Positions 44,904 through 53,582 of a stretch of 64,000 nucleotides of DNA are shown here, piece by piece; position 1 is the stretch's first letter, and each line of letters opens with the position of its first letter. Source of the DNA: JBMOKU01 sp049324315 (GTDB lineage: Bacteria > Bacillota > Clostridia > Peptostreptococcales > Thermotaleaceae); NCBI GenBank assembly GCA_049324315.1, contig JBMOKU010000008.1, forward strand, positions 1 through 64,000. The letters are read 5' to 3'. The notes under the pieces were generated by a model. The model had not been told where the DNA came from. It ran no database searches and saw only the letters and a program-made list of their open reading frames with translations. The translations under genes were made by a program, and so were the position numbers.

Positions 44904-46315
44904 CCTTCATTCAAAATATCCTGTGTTGTATTTTCATCTTTTTCAGGTAATGAATTATCATTTTGTTCTACAGGAATTATTTTTTCCTTTAAAGCGATTT
45001 CTGTCTTATATGTGTTCCAATGTATGTCAAAAGCATCCTTTAGGTCATCTAGAAAGACCGTATTATTATAGTATGCATCACTCGCTAGGCCCAGCTCCAC
45101 AAGGCTAACTTTGATTCTTCCATTTTCCATGGTTGCGCTTATTTTCTTTTGATCCAAGTAAACGTCAGGCTTGCGAAACAACTCAATTCTTTTATCAATC
45201 GAACGAATATCTGTTGTCAATCCAAAAAGCTCTTTCACGTCATGCAGCTCCATATACCTTTCTTTTCCGATATTAATAACTTTATCGGTAATTAATTCCT
45301 GGCCCCCAAGAATATTAGCCACCTGCTCTATAGGTATCTTTAGGCTATGAACGGCAAACTTGCTTTGGTTCGTTTGTAAAAATACACCGTTTAATTTAAC
45401 AATCTGCAAATCATACCATACGTTCTGAATAATTTCGTTGGACTGAATTTCTCCACCCAGGGCTTGGTATATATCATTTATGGAAAAGTATACTTTTTCG
45501 TCTTCCATGATGAAATCAATAATATTTCCCATGTATGTATACTTGTTATCAGAACCGATTTCAAGTGGAAGTCCGAAGTATTCTTCTACTGATTGGCTGC
45601 TTATATACACTCCGTCTTCGCCTATCTTCGTGTCGACGATAATAAAATAATTATTGAGTATGACAGACCAACCCTCTGATAATACCGCAGTTTTTGATTT
45701 TGAACTTTTTATCACTTCCAGGATTTTTTGATCTCGATTCTCAATATTTATTTGCCGCTGCGCAAGATGTTCACGAATATGATTACTTAGCTGCTTTTCT
45801 TTACGGTAAATATCCGGATAGATTACCAGTCCTTTTTTGTTGTCATTCCCTACAAGGTCAATAACATTATAGAGGACTTCCACAGCCGTCTTAACGTTGA
45901 CATTGTCATACAACTCCACCACATCGTATGTCAGCATCCTAATACAGCCACCTGATACAGCGGTACCAATAGATGAAGGATTGCTGTTTCCATGTATGCC
46001 ATAGGCGGGTTTAAACGCCATCCATCGAATTCCCAATGGATTATTTGGACTGCCGCCGGGAATATTCTTTTTTCGATAATATGGATTTACAACCTTATTC
46101 AGTATACTATAGCTGCCAGTAGGCGTTTGTGTCTTTGGATTACCTACAGCAATTGGATATGTCTTTTCAATGGTGTCATTCTTATAAAATGTCAACGTTC
46201 TTGATGGAATATTGATCACAATTTTATCCCATGTTTTCTCAGCCATCTCGCCTGTATGCAAGCATGAAATGAAAAAGAGTACGATAATGATACATGATAA
46301 TATTTTCTTCCCCAT
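44888..46315 (-). CDS. L,D-transpeptidase with C-terminal copper amine oxidase-like domains
   Basis: Exported YkuD-family enzyme of 475 aa that forms 3-3 cross-links or anchors proteins. Signal/anchor segment at about 4-22. YkuD domain 30-150 with the catalytic site IHGN (107-110) and SGGCIRM (121-127), Cys124 nucleophile. Residues about 210-450 contain repeats resembling the copper amine oxidase N-terminal 'stalk' domain (ITDKVINIGKERYMELHDVKELFG), which in Firmicutes serve as wall-associated modules. GGAGGGGG precedes the ATG. Upstream lies an 8-bp inverted repeat, 46328-46335 with 46348-46355. Confidence 0.9.
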   Translation of the reverse strand: MGKKILSCIIIVLFFISCLHTGEMAEKTWDKIVINIPSRTLTFYKNDTIEKTYPIAVGNPKTQTPTGSYSILNKVVNPYYRKKNIPGGSPNNPLGIRWMAFKPAYGIHGNSNPSSIGTAVSGGCIRMLTYDVVELYDNVNVKTAVEVLYNVIDLVGNDNKKGLVIYPDIYRKEKQLSNHIREHLAQRQINIENRDQKILEVIKSSKSKTAVLSEGWSVILNNYFIIVDTKIGEDGVYISSQSVEEYFGLPLEIGSDNKYTYMGNIIDFIMEDEKVYFSINDIYQALGGEIQSNEIIQNVWYDLQIVKLNGVFLQTNQSKFAVHSLKIPIEQVANILGGQELITDKVINIGKERYMELHDVKELFGLTTDIRSIDKRIELFRKPDVYLDQKKISATMENGRIKVSLVELGLASDAYYNNTVFLDDLKDAFDIHWNTYKTEIALKEKIIPVEQNDNSLPEKDENTTQDILNEGTVAY

Positions 46316-46373
46316 TGTTGTCCCCCTCCATAAATGAATACGATAATATTTATGGCCAAGGCAGGGGATTTAT

Positions 46374-46403
46374 GCAAAAAAATCTACTGAAAACAGTAGA
46401 TTT
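46374..46403 (-). terminator. Terminator of the DUF457 hydrolase gene
   Basis: A perfect 10-bp stem AAATCTACTG/CAGTAGATTT (46394-46403 with 46380-46389), then TTTTGC, overlapping the stop codon. Confidence 0.8.
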
Positions 46404-47356
46404 TACTCATATTCGACGACACGTATGTTTTTATGGATGTTATAGGGGTGGAAAAAGGATTCTATAATATTTTTTTCGTGATCAAAAACAGCCGTAGCAT
46501 GATGCATGAAATTGTTTCTTAAAAAATAGCGTAGATCAATGCACTTTAAAACTACTTTTTCCATCTCTTTTATATGCATAATATGGTAGCTAGGCGTAAA
46601 CTCCTTAATATATTTTCCGATTTTGGTCTCTTCAAATAAATTTATCAATTCTTGATCTGCCTTTTGGAATCTTTTTCTTTCAAAGATCTTTTTATTAATC
46701 ATATTGATTTGAACAACCAACTGATGTTTTTCTGTGGTTATCACAGCATCCCACTTGTGGAAAGCCATCAAGGCAGGCAGCACATGAATCTTCGTAATTC
46801 GATACTGTTTTTCATAGTGTTTCATAAAATATTTTTCTGCTTTCTTTTTCATCCACGATCTAAATCCTAGATATACAAAGAATATTGCAGAAATGACGAA
46901 TAGAAAAGGTGCTGTTAGATTTCTCTTAAAAATTAACAGTAAGCTCAGTACCGTAATTACAGGATCATACAACATCAGTATTCCCACCGTCAGCTTCTTT
47001 TTACTAAACGGCATAAATAACTTCGCGCCATAAGAATTCAGTATATCAAATAATGTATGGGACGATGCTCCGATAAAGGTCCAAAAAAATATGTTTAGAA
47101 AACTAAAATCTCGAAAAAAGAAATATAATCCAGCTGATATTACAAGAGATAAGCCTGCCAACATAGGTATGGAATGGGATATACCCCTGTGGTGCTTCAA
47201 ATATACGTAATCGCCATGAATCTTGGAGACAATATCGATGTCAGGTGACATGGCCCCAAGGGCACAACCAATGCTTATAGGATTTGTCACCGCTACTGGA
47301 TTTCCGCTAAAAGCTGATAATGCCAATCCAATAACGCCATGGGTAACCGGATCCAT
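46403..47356 (-). CDS. Membrane-bound metal-dependent hydrolase, YdjM/DUF457 family
   Basis: Protein of 317 aa. The N-terminal half is polytopic with the family metal motifs MDPVTHGVIG (1-10), SPDIDIV (near 37-43), HHRGISHS (near 55-62) and SSHTLFDILNSYG. The C-terminal 150 residues are soluble and not assigned. Such proteins are often labelled LexA-regulated in proteobacteria, but here no LexA box was seen. GGTGGTG lies before the ATG at 47356, favouring it over the upstream ATG at 47386. The substrate is unknown. Confidence 0.88.
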   Translation of the reverse strand: MDPVTHGVIGLALSAFSGNPVAVTNPISIGCALGAMSPDIDIVSKIHGDYVYLKHHRGISHSIPMLAGLSLVISAGLYFFFRDFSFLNIFFWTFIGASSHTLFDILNSYGAKLFMPFSKKKLTVGILMLYDPVITVLSLLLIFKRNLTAPFLFVISAIFFVYLGFRSWMKKKAEKYFMKHYEKQYRITKIHVLPALMAFHKWDAVITTEKHQLVVQINMINKKIFERKRFQKADQELINLFEETKIGKYIKEFTPSYHIMHIKEMEKVVLKCIDLRYFLRNNFMHHATAVFDHEKNIIESFFHPYNIHKNIRVVEYE

Positions 47357-47462
47357 TGCTTCACCACCATTTCTATTTTTCAACACAAATACAGTTTATC
47401 ATAAGGGGTAGTGCCATGCAACTGATACCATTACTTACCGGGCACATATTGCTAACTATAGA

Positions 47463-47495
47463 CAAAACAAAACCTAGGTCATAATAACCTAGGTT
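47463..47495 (-). terminator. Terminator of tRNA-Leu(CAA)
   Basis: A perfect 8-bp stem AACCTAGG/CCTAGGTT (47488-47495 with 47471-47478) followed by TTGTTTTGTC on the minus strand. Confidence 0.75.
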
Positions 47496-47501
47496 TTTTA
47501 C

Positions 47502-47590
47502 TGGTGCCGAAGGGGGGAGTCGAACCCCCACGAGGTTTAAGCCTCGCCGGATTTTGAGTCCGGTGCGTCTGCCAATTCCACCACTTCGGC
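47502..47590 (-). tRNA. tRNA-Leu(CAA)
   Basis: Class II tRNA of 89 nt with acceptor GCCGAAG/CTTCGGC, anticodon loop CTCAAAA (anticodon CAA), long variable arm, T-loop GGTTCGACTCC and encoded CCA. Monocistronic. Confidence 0.96.
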
Positions 47591-47604
47591 GCGTCACAAG
47601 TATT

Positions 47605-47633
47605 ATAATAGCACATATAATTTAACTGTGCAA
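47605..47633 (-). promoter_or_regulatory. Promoter of tRNA-Leu(CAA)
   Basis: Minus-strand TTGCAC (47633-47628), 17 bp, TATTAT (47610-47605), about 15 bases before the tRNA. Confidence 0.65.
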
Positions 47634-47726
47634 TAGTTTTTTTACAAAATTTCAACCTAAAAATTTGGTATCTAGCTTTTTTTACTTTTTACATCTATTA
47701 AAAGATATTATGAAATGTGCAACTCC

Positions 47727-48077
47727 TTATTTTCTAAGCAGCCCTTGAATTCTTTTCTCCAATTTTTTTTCATATATATCTTCTTCTTCAATGATTTGTG
47801 TCTCGTTTTCATTAATGATCATCAATGTTGTCATACCCTCACGAAAGCCTAAAAGGTATCCCCCTTTTTCATTTTTATATTGTTCTTTATATAGGATCTC
47901 CTTATCGTTGAATACACCAATGATAATAAATGAATCATCTTCATTCCCTTCCTTGAAGCAAAGCTCCAATTCAAAATCAGAACTGAATTTGATCTTTTCC
48001 AGATTATCGCTCATATGTACAGCATCTGCATAACCTATAAATCTTTCTATATAATCTACTTTAAAAAACTCCTGCAT
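47727..48077 (-). CDS. Hypothetical protein, 116 aa
   Basis: Not recognised. The product is soluble, acidic and predicted alternating strands, with an opening MQEFFKVDYIERFIGYADAVHM and a charged helical tail (IIEEEDIYEKKLEKRIQGLLRK). A strong ribosome site AGGAGG lies eight bases before the ATG, and an extended -10 promoter with an overlapping palindrome stands upstream, so the gene is very probably expressed. Neighbours (tRNA-Leu and a divergent CDF transporter) give no functional hint. Confidence 0.75.
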   Translation of the reverse strand: MQEFFKVDYIERFIGYADAVHMSDNLEKIKFSSDFELELCFKEGNEDDSFIIIGVFNDKEILYKEQYKNEKGGYLLGFREGMTTLMIINENETQIIEEEDIYEKKLEKRIQGLLRK

Positions 48078-48120
48078 ATATATGGCCTCCTAAGAAATAG
48101 ATTTGCAATTCTATTGTATC

Positions 48121-48149
48121 ATTATATCACATTTTGGTATATGCATACC
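48121..48149 (-). promoter_or_regulatory. Extended -10 promoter with palindrome over the -35 region
   Basis: Minus-strand TGA-TATAAT (48129-48121) before the 116-aa gene. A palindrome GGTAT-N4-ATACC (48136-48149) covers the -35 position and could be an operator, possibly shared with the divergent CDF gene. Confidence 0.45.
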
Positions 48150-48290
48150 TTTATACAAGCGTTGTTTTATATTCATAGTACCGGGTATCATTATCTATAG
48201 ATGAATAACAAAAACTATTCATGCAAATGATAAGATAAGCTTGTGTATTCTAACATAAAAGATCATGTACAAAAGGAAGGAAATTCTGAA

Positions 48291-49217
48291 ATGAATGAAG
48301 ATAGAAGATTATCGATGGGAAAGCGAGCCTCATGGATTGGTATTATTGGAAATATACTTTTGACATCTATAAAGGCTCTAATCGGTTTTTTAGCTGGAAG
48401 TACGGCTATGGTTGCCGATGCCCTTCACTCAGGTTCCGATATCGTGGCAACTACCATTGTTCTTCATGGTCTAAAGATTTCCCATCAACCCCCTGACGAG
48501 GAGCATCATTATGGTCATGGCAAAGCTGAAGCAATTGTCGCTAAATTAATAGCCATCATTCTTGCTTTGACTGCTGGGGGAATCGGAATATCTGCAATCA
48601 AAGCATTAACTAACCAAAGCTTGGAATCACCTGGTTCCATCGCTATATGGGCAGCTTTGCTTTCTATTATTACGAAGGAATGGATGTATCGATATACTGT
48701 AAAGGTGGGCGAATCCATTGAAAGTCCAGCATTAATCGCTGATGCATGGCATCATCGAACAGATGCTTTTTCTTCAATTGCAGCACTGATAGGTATTACT
48801 GGAGCTGTATTGGGATTTCCTATTTTGGATCCAATTGCCGGTATCGTCGTAGCAGCTATGATTATAAAGACAGCGGTATCCATTTATTTAGAAGCCATCG
48901 GCGAATTAATGGATGCTGCACCTTCTAAGGACGTCATCAAAGAAATTGAAAAAATATCACTCGAGGTTGATGGGATACGGAGTGTACATGAAATCAAAGC
49001 AAGAAAACACGGTGCAAAGATCTTGGTGGATATGAAAATCTGTGTTGATAGCCTAATCACTGTTGAAGAAGGACATCAACTGGCATCGCTGGCTAAGCAC
49101 GCTATTATTAATAAAGTCAAAGGTGTTCAAGATGTACTGATTCATGTGAATCCATGCTCTTCTGAGGAGTACAAACAATGTGAAGTCACGTTAGATGTAA
49201 AAAAGGATAAACATTAA
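48291..49217 (+). CDS. Cation diffusion facilitator (metal efflux transporter)
   Basis: Proton-coupled exporter of divalent metals, 308 aa. About six membrane segments in the first 200 residues carry the CDF metal-site pairs ADALHSGSD (in TM2) and ADAWHHRTD (in TM5). The C-terminal cytoplasmic domain (about 205-290) with SVHEIKARKHG and HVNPC is typical of MamM/FieF-type proteins. An in-frame GTG at 48243 has no ribosome site; AAGGAAGG lies before the ATG at 48291. Zn, Fe, Mn or Co cannot be told apart here. Confidence 0.93.
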   Translation: MNEDRRLSMGKRASWIGIIGNILLTSIKALIGFLAGSTAMVADALHSGSDIVATTIVLHGLKISHQPPDEEHHYGHGKAEAIVAKLIAIILALTAGGIGISAIKALTNQSLESPGSIAIWAALLSIITKEWMYRYTVKVGESIESPALIADAWHHRTDAFSSIAALIGITGAVLGFPILDPIAGIVVAAMIIKTAVSIYLEAIGELMDAAPSKDVIKEIEKISLEVDGIRSVHEIKARKHGAKILVDMKICVDSLITVEEGHQLASLAKHAIINKVKGVQDVLIHVNPCSSEEYKQCEVTLDVKKDKH

Positions 49218-49231
49218 GCGTTATCCTTTTT
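49203..49231. terminator. Bidirectional terminator between convergent genes
   Basis: An 8-bp stem AAGGATAA/TTATCCTT (49203-49210, 49221-49228) with T-runs on both sides, overlapping the CDF stop codon and the end of the minus-strand gene. Confidence 0.8.
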
Positions 49232-50389
49232 TTGTTTGAATTTTTTAAAGCCAGGTAGTATCACCTTAAATAAATTGCGCTTTTCTATGTTTAGTAATTT
49301 TACGTTTTCTATTGTTTCGAACACTTTATTTACTTTCCTCAAACCGAAACCTGTTCTCAAAAATCGATTCTCTTCATCTAATACCAATAGTTTTTGGTAC
49401 AGCCAGTTATTTCTTCTATAAGGATTGTTTTCTCTTAGAATCGCATGGATATTGTCACCCTTGCGGAGGGTTCCGGGATTGCTTATTTCGATTTTACTGT
49501 CACTGATTAATACGACAATATCTCTCGTTATATCAAAATAATCTCTATGTACCACAGCATTAGCTATACATTCATAAATGGGTGACCGTGGATAATTTGT
49601 CCCGGTTAGTATTTCATCTATGTATGCATAAGCATTATTCAGCATTTCAAACAGATCCCCACCAATCACTTTACTCTCTTTTCTCTCTCCATTTATATGA
49701 ATAATTGTGATGGTACAGTAGGTTAAGTAGCTTTGTAGATGATCAGAGAACAGCAGTAGGCCTCCAATTGTAGGATGAAACTTACCTGTTTCTCCGTCAT
49801 AATGAATAAAGCCGAGACTATGCCACATCTGCTGCTCGATACCTTCTTTTACGATTAGGCCTGTTTTTAGTAGAAACTCTTGAATCTTTTCAGCATTCAA
49901 TACACTATCATCAAGACTGTATAATGGAATAAGTTCATTATGAATGACTCCGGTCTCCTGCAACATACTGGCAATCTCATCTCTTCTGGCAAAATCTGTT
50001 GTAGACCCTCTACGAATATAAAATGCACCGGTCTGTCTCATTTGATGGGGACGTTGATTGCTTTTAAATACTGTGATCACTCCAACGCACTTATCCTCAT
50101 ACAATACACATTCTGCCCGTACGTTTATAGGTGGATCACAACGATAGGTGATGATTTGCTGAATTCTTTCCTCACTGAAGTTATCTGGATCTATGCCTAG
50201 AATCTCTTTTGTTTTGTCTTGTACACCAATGATGAGATAGCCTCTTCCGCCAATACTATTCGCTATGGCGATAACATCTTTGGCCAGTTCTTTTTTTTCT
50301 GATTCTGTATTTAGCTCTAATTTGGCCTTAAAATCTAACTTTGTTCCTTCCTTTTGTTGAAGAATATATTTGAGTCTATGAACATCCAT
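49214..50389 (-). CDS. AlbA_2/Schlafen-type ATP-binding regulator
   Basis: Protein of 391 aa. The N-terminal AlbA_2 (Schlafen-related, DNA/RNA-binding) domain occupies about 10-135, with LDFKAKL, NSIGGRGYLIIGV, and FYIRRGSTT. The C-terminal part (about 245-375) matches the HATPase_c_4 fragment: ECIANAVVHRDY and EISNPGTLRKGD. This COG2865-type combination is called a transcriptional regulator, but its mechanism is not settled. Related proteins occur in mobile and defence regions; nothing else here suggests either. AAGGGA precedes the ATG. Confidence 0.88.
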   Translation of the reverse strand: MDVHRLKYILQQKEGTKLDFKAKLELNTESEKKELAKDVIAIANSIGGRGYLIIGVQDKTKEILGIDPDNFSEERIQQIITYRCDPPINVRAECVLYEDKCVGVITVFKSNQRPHQMRQTGAFYIRRGSTTDFARRDEIASMLQETGVIHNELIPLYSLDDSVLNAEKIQEFLLKTGLIVKEGIEQQMWHSLGFIHYDGETGKFHPTIGGLLLFSDHLQSYLTYCTITIIHINGERKESKVIGGDLFEMLNNAYAYIDEILTGTNYPRSPIYECIANAVVHRDYFDITRDIVVLISDSKIEISNPGTLRKGDNIHAILRENNPYRRNNWLYQKLLVLDEENRFLRTGFGLRKVNKVFETIENVKLLNIEKRNLFKVILPGFKKFKQKKDNA

Positions 50390-50445
50390 GAAACCAATCC
50401 CTTCATTATAGGTAAATGAAAAACTTCAGTTTTAAGCAGTTGTAA

Positions 50446-50490
50446 ATACCATGCTATCCTATTGTATAACCATTTTAAACATGGTATGTT
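50446..50490 (+). promoter_or_regulatory. Promoter with flanking palindrome before the LysR gene
   Basis: TTGTAT (50462-50467), 17 bp, TATGTT (50485-50490). An inverted repeat ATACCATG/CATGGTAT (50446-50453, 50480-50487) brackets it and may be the site of autoregulation. Confidence 0.4.
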
Positions 50491-50528
50491 ATTAATAGTA
50501 CATTCAAAAGAAAAATCGGAGTGATATT

Positions 50529-51416
50529 ATGGATTTCCGCCAACTAGAAACCTTCGTTACAATTGCGAAAGTTAAAAGTTTCTCAAAGGCTGCAGAACGA
50601 TTATTTTTAACACAGCCAACCATTAGTAATCATATTCAAAATCTTGAAAATGAACTGGGAACAATTCTAATTAATCGATCTAATAAACGAATCACTTTAA
50701 CAAAAGCTGGAGAGATATTATTCGCTTATGCGATGGATATCATTAACAAACGGGAACAAGCATTATTTTCCTTAGAGGAATTCAAAGGAAAAATAGAAGG
50801 CACTTTGGAAATCGCAGCAAGCACTATTCCTGAACAATATATTCTACCTTCTTTGCTGAATTCCTTTAGTAATCTTTATCCTGATGTCCATTATAATATA
50901 ATACATTATGATTCCCAACAAGTTGTGGAGTCAATTCTCAATGGAGAAATCGATTTTGGTATTGTTGGTGCGTGCGATGATACAAAGCACCTTCAGTATA
51001 TCGAGATCATGGAAGACCAGCTTGTACTTATAGCTCCTTGTATAGACAAGTACAAATACGTAGATACTTTGTCCATCGTCGACATCGTTAAAGAGAAGAT
51101 TGTTCTACGGGAAAGCGGTTCCGGTACAAGGAAAATATTTGAACAAGCTTTACGTTCCCATAATTTCTCCTTAGATGATTTAAATATTGTGGCATATATT
51201 GAAAATACCGAATCTATCAAGCAATGTGTCAGCAAGGGCATGGGTTTGAGTATTATTTCTCGGATGGCAATAGAGAAAGAGCTGCAGCTAAATTTGCTTA
51301 AAGAAATAAAAATAGAAAATCTTCAAATCCTCAGAAGCTTTTATTTTGTTTATCACAAACACCGCGCGTTATCTCCGCTGGCTGAAGCATTTAAAAATTT
51401 TGTTGTTAATTTTTAA
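50529..51416 (+). CDS. LysR-family regulator, selenium-metabolism-associated type
   Basis: Transcription factor of 295 aa. Winged helix-turn-helix at 1-62 (MDFRQLETFVTIAKVKSFSKAAERL, LTQPTISNHI), linker helix, then a periplasmic-binding-like effector domain with STIPEQYILPSLL at about 97-109. The opening and the CysB-like effector domain resemble the clostridial subgroup found with selD/selenocysteine genes. No sel genes adjoin it here, so the target and inducer are unknown. GGAG precedes the ATG. Confidence 0.85.
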   Translation: MDFRQLETFVTIAKVKSFSKAAERLFLTQPTISNHIQNLENELGTILINRSNKRITLTKAGEILFAYAMDIINKREQALFSLEEFKGKIEGTLEIAASTIPEQYILPSLLNSFSNLYPDVHYNIIHYDSQQVVESILNGEIDFGIVGACDDTKHLQYIEIMEDQLVLIAPCIDKYKYVDTLSIVDIVKEKIVLRESGSGTRKIFEQALRSHNFSLDDLNIVAYIENTESIKQCVSKGMGLSIISRMAIEKELQLNLLKEIKIENLQILRSFYFVYHKHRALSPLAEAFKNFVVNF

Positions 51417-51457
51417 GGAAATAGATAGTCAATGATAGAAACCGACGTTATTTCAGA

Positions 51458-52141
51458 TTAATCCCCTACTTCCGTAGGTACAATATTCATTGCGTCATCC
51501 TTGGGTACAAAAATATAATTTTCCGGTACTTTACCCACAATGACTGTTTCGGCGATTGGCACGGTTGTTTCCACAGCGGTCGTATTTGATGAAAAAGGAA
51601 CAATAATCTTTACTTGTGTATTTATATTTAGATAGATTTTATGTCTCGTTTGATTGATACCTGAATGTTCAAACTCAGTTTTAAAATCGACTCTTACCAT
51701 ACCGATAGGAGTAACATTAATATTTATTTTAGGACCATATTGTGCTAACAATTGACTGCCAAAAACATTCCCAAGGGGCACTTTTACAGAGGATGCCCTT
51801 ATTTGTTTAATATTGTCCTGTACACTGAGGGCAACCTCTGATGCGAGCTTGTTCATCATAACTGTATTTGCCTGCATCATGGTAACATTGCCTTCACTGT
51901 CTGTCCTTATAAAAATCAAATCCTGATATTTTATATCCTCTGATACTTTCGAATTAACTGCTTCATTAATCGCTCTTGTGGCAATCTCTCTGGCCTTTAC
52001 CTCTGCAATAGCAAGAACTGCAGGCTTTATTTTCTTATCGATTAACATGAATCCATAGAAAATCAGAAGAAGCATGATGATAATGCTTAAAAATGCTTTG
52101 AAATTACCTTTTTTACGGTAATATCTTCTTCTCGAAAGCAA
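51458..52141 (-). CDS. yunB: Sporulation protein YunB
   Basis: Protein of 227 aa expressed in the mother cell under sigma-E in Bacillus and needed for proper spores. Basic N-terminus, one membrane segment (about 17-36), then an extracytoplasmic domain with the family pattern AREIATRAINEAV and VPLGNVFGSQLLAQYGPKI. The start is TTG with AGGGGGTGA before it; this ribosome site is buried in a 12-bp stem. It confirms that the organism forms endospores. Confidence 0.92.
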   Translation of the reverse strand: MLSRRRYYRKKGNFKAFLSIIIMLLLIFYGFMLIDKKIKPAVLAIAEVKAREIATRAINEAVNSKVSEDIKYQDLIFIRTDSEGNVTMMQANTVMMNKLASEVALSVQDNIKQIRASSVKVPLGNVFGSQLLAQYGPKININVTPIGMVRVDFKTEFEHSGINQTRHKIYLNINTQVKIIVPFSSNTTAVETTVPIAETVIVGKVPENYIFVPKDDAMNIVPTEVGD

Positions 52142-52142
52142 A

Positions 52143-52186
52143 AAATCACCCCCTTTTATTCATCTTATGACAATAGGGGGTGATTT
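52143..52186 (-). promoter_or_regulatory. Hairpin that sequesters the yunB ribosome site / terminator of the upstream gene
   Basis: A perfect 12-bp stem (52175-52186 with 52143-52154), 20-base loop. On the minus strand its 3' arm is the yunB ribosome site AGGGGGTGATTT, followed by TTT and the TTG start. It could terminate read-through from the DUF3795 gene and block translation of any that continues. Confidence 0.7.
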
Positions 52187-52220
52187 AGTGATACTAATCT
52201 ACTCACTTAATTTTATTTTT

Positions 52221-52670
52221 TTAATATCTAGGTTTCTTCTTCTGTTCATGATAAAAAGCCTCTACGCCATCATTTTTCATTTTGTCATTATTATCTTTCC
52301 ACTTCTTATAGAGAGCTTCTGGATATGAATTTTCATTGCAAGGATATTGACGGCATTGAAAACAAAAATCTACCTTTTGCGTCTTATAACAGGATTTAGC
52401 TGCACATGCTGCATAACAACTCGTACTTTCTCCGGATCGACATCCGGTACATGTACCTTTAGAGAAATGCTCAAGAACTGCAAGAAACTGTTCATAGTCA
52501 TTAAACACGGGCACAAAGCTTTTTAATCTTGAGGCCATGTGTTCAAAATTAACCAGGCTCTCTTTAAGCTGTTGACTTAGCCTCACCACGTTTCCCTGTG
52601 CATAAGATACACACCTTGAACAATCAATCCCGCATGGACCTAATTCACGCATTGCTTTTTCATAATTCAT
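52221..52670 (-). CDS. DUF3795 cysteine-rich protein
   Basis: Small soluble protein of 149 aa with eleven or so Cys in pairs: CGIDCSRC near 13-20, CTGCRSGESTSCYAAC, CYKTQKVDFCFQCRQYPC. This is the DUF3795 pattern, presumably a metal or Fe-S site; no function is known. AGGAGG precedes the ATG. Probably a single-gene unit ending at the hairpin 52143-52186. Confidence 0.87.
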   Translation of the reverse strand: MNYEKAMRELGPCGIDCSRCVSYAQGNVVRLSQQLKESLVNFEHMASRLKSFVPVFNDYEQFLAVLEHFSKGTCTGCRSGESTSCYAACAAKSCYKTQKVDFCFQCRQYPCNENSYPEALYKKWKDNNDKMKNDGVEAFYHEQKKKPRY

Positions 52671-52774
52671 GATGACTCCTCCTTCATTTTACCATATGAT
52701 TTTTCCTTTCATATAGTAAGATGCAAAAATAATGAAGGAGTCACGATATTTATGAAAATTTTTTTAATTCATAT

Positions 52775-53551
52775 TTATATTGATGAAATGAGGTTTAATA
52801 CCTTATCATACCAATCTTTACTGGGTTTTCTATCCGGAATGTTTTTATAAAGATACTGTACTTTTTTCCGAATTGATGGGTCAAAAGTATAATTTATTTC
52901 TCTATAGTCTAAGTTTGAAATTAGTTTCTTCTTCAGTGCTCCTGCCTGTAAGTTATTCCTATGCTCTAAAAAACCTATCCAAGCTGTACAACTACATGGA
53001 TTATCTACTTTCACCAAATTGCACCGACTGTTGAAAAAATCATCTAAACTCATCCTGGCTCGATAAAGCAAACCCTTTACAGCTGATTTTGAAAGTCCTA
53101 ATATATCCGCTACTTCATCCATGGATAATCCAAACATATCTATGAGAGAAAATACGATCCGCTGATTTAATGTAAGTTTTCTAGCCATTGCAAGGAAACA
53201 GCCATTTTGCAGTTCTTTAATTGTCTCATCAACAATGACCTCATCTTCTGGAGATGGTTCAACAGAAACAGCTTGAAATGCTTTACCGTCCATTTCCAAG
53301 TCTGTTAATTCGTCATAGGATAACTCTATTTTTCCCTTTTCTTTTCTATTTTTCATGAGAAACATATTTAAACAAATTTTTCGGAGCCAGCTTTTTACCG
53401 CATCTTGACTTATAAGCTGTTCTCTGCTTCTCCATGCATTCATAAATGTCTCTTGGGTCAAATCTTCTGCAATATGAGGATCGCATGACAGCCTCAGCGC
53501 AAAATTATAGACATACATGACGTGTTTATGAAAAAATTCCTCAAATTGCAT
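52775..53551 (-). CDS. ECF sigma factor with cysteine-containing C-terminal extension
   Basis: Group 4 sigma factor of 258 aa. Region 2 (about 1-70: HIAEDLTQETFMNAWRS, SWLRKICLNMFLMKNRK) and region 4 (about 115-170: LTLNQRIVFSLIDMFGLSMDEVADILGLSKSAVKGLLYRAR). An extension of about 85 residues holds CNLVKVDNPCSC, which could bind zinc and replace a separate anti-sigma factor, none of which is adjacent. An upstream GTG (53560) is inside the ribosome site TTGAGGTG, so ATG 53551 is the start. It follows glsA by about 31 bp. Confidence 0.87.
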   Translation of the reverse strand: MQFEEFFHKHVMYVYNFALRLSCDPHIAEDLTQETFMNAWRSREQLISQDAVKSWLRKICLNMFLMKNRKEKGKIELSYDELTDLEMDGKAFQAVSVEPSPEDEVIVDETIKELQNGCFLAMARKLTLNQRIVFSLIDMFGLSMDEVADILGLSKSAVKGLLYRARMSLDDFFNSRCNLVKVDNPCSCTAWIGFLEHRNNLQAGALKKKLISNLDYREINYTFDPSIRKKVQYLYKNIPDRKPSKDWYDKVLNLISSI

Positions 53552-53582
53552 CTCATTCACCTCAAATGTTACATAAATATTG

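Noticed and set aside
47373..47597. 74-codon minus-strand frame beginning MTRRSGGIGRR
   Set aside because: It is the tRNA-Leu(CAA) gene and its terminator read as protein, a well-known false call.
49214..50389. AlbA_2/Schlafen gene as part of a defence island
   Set aside because: Neighbours are ordinary housekeeping genes; no toxin, nuclease, restriction or phage gene lies nearby.
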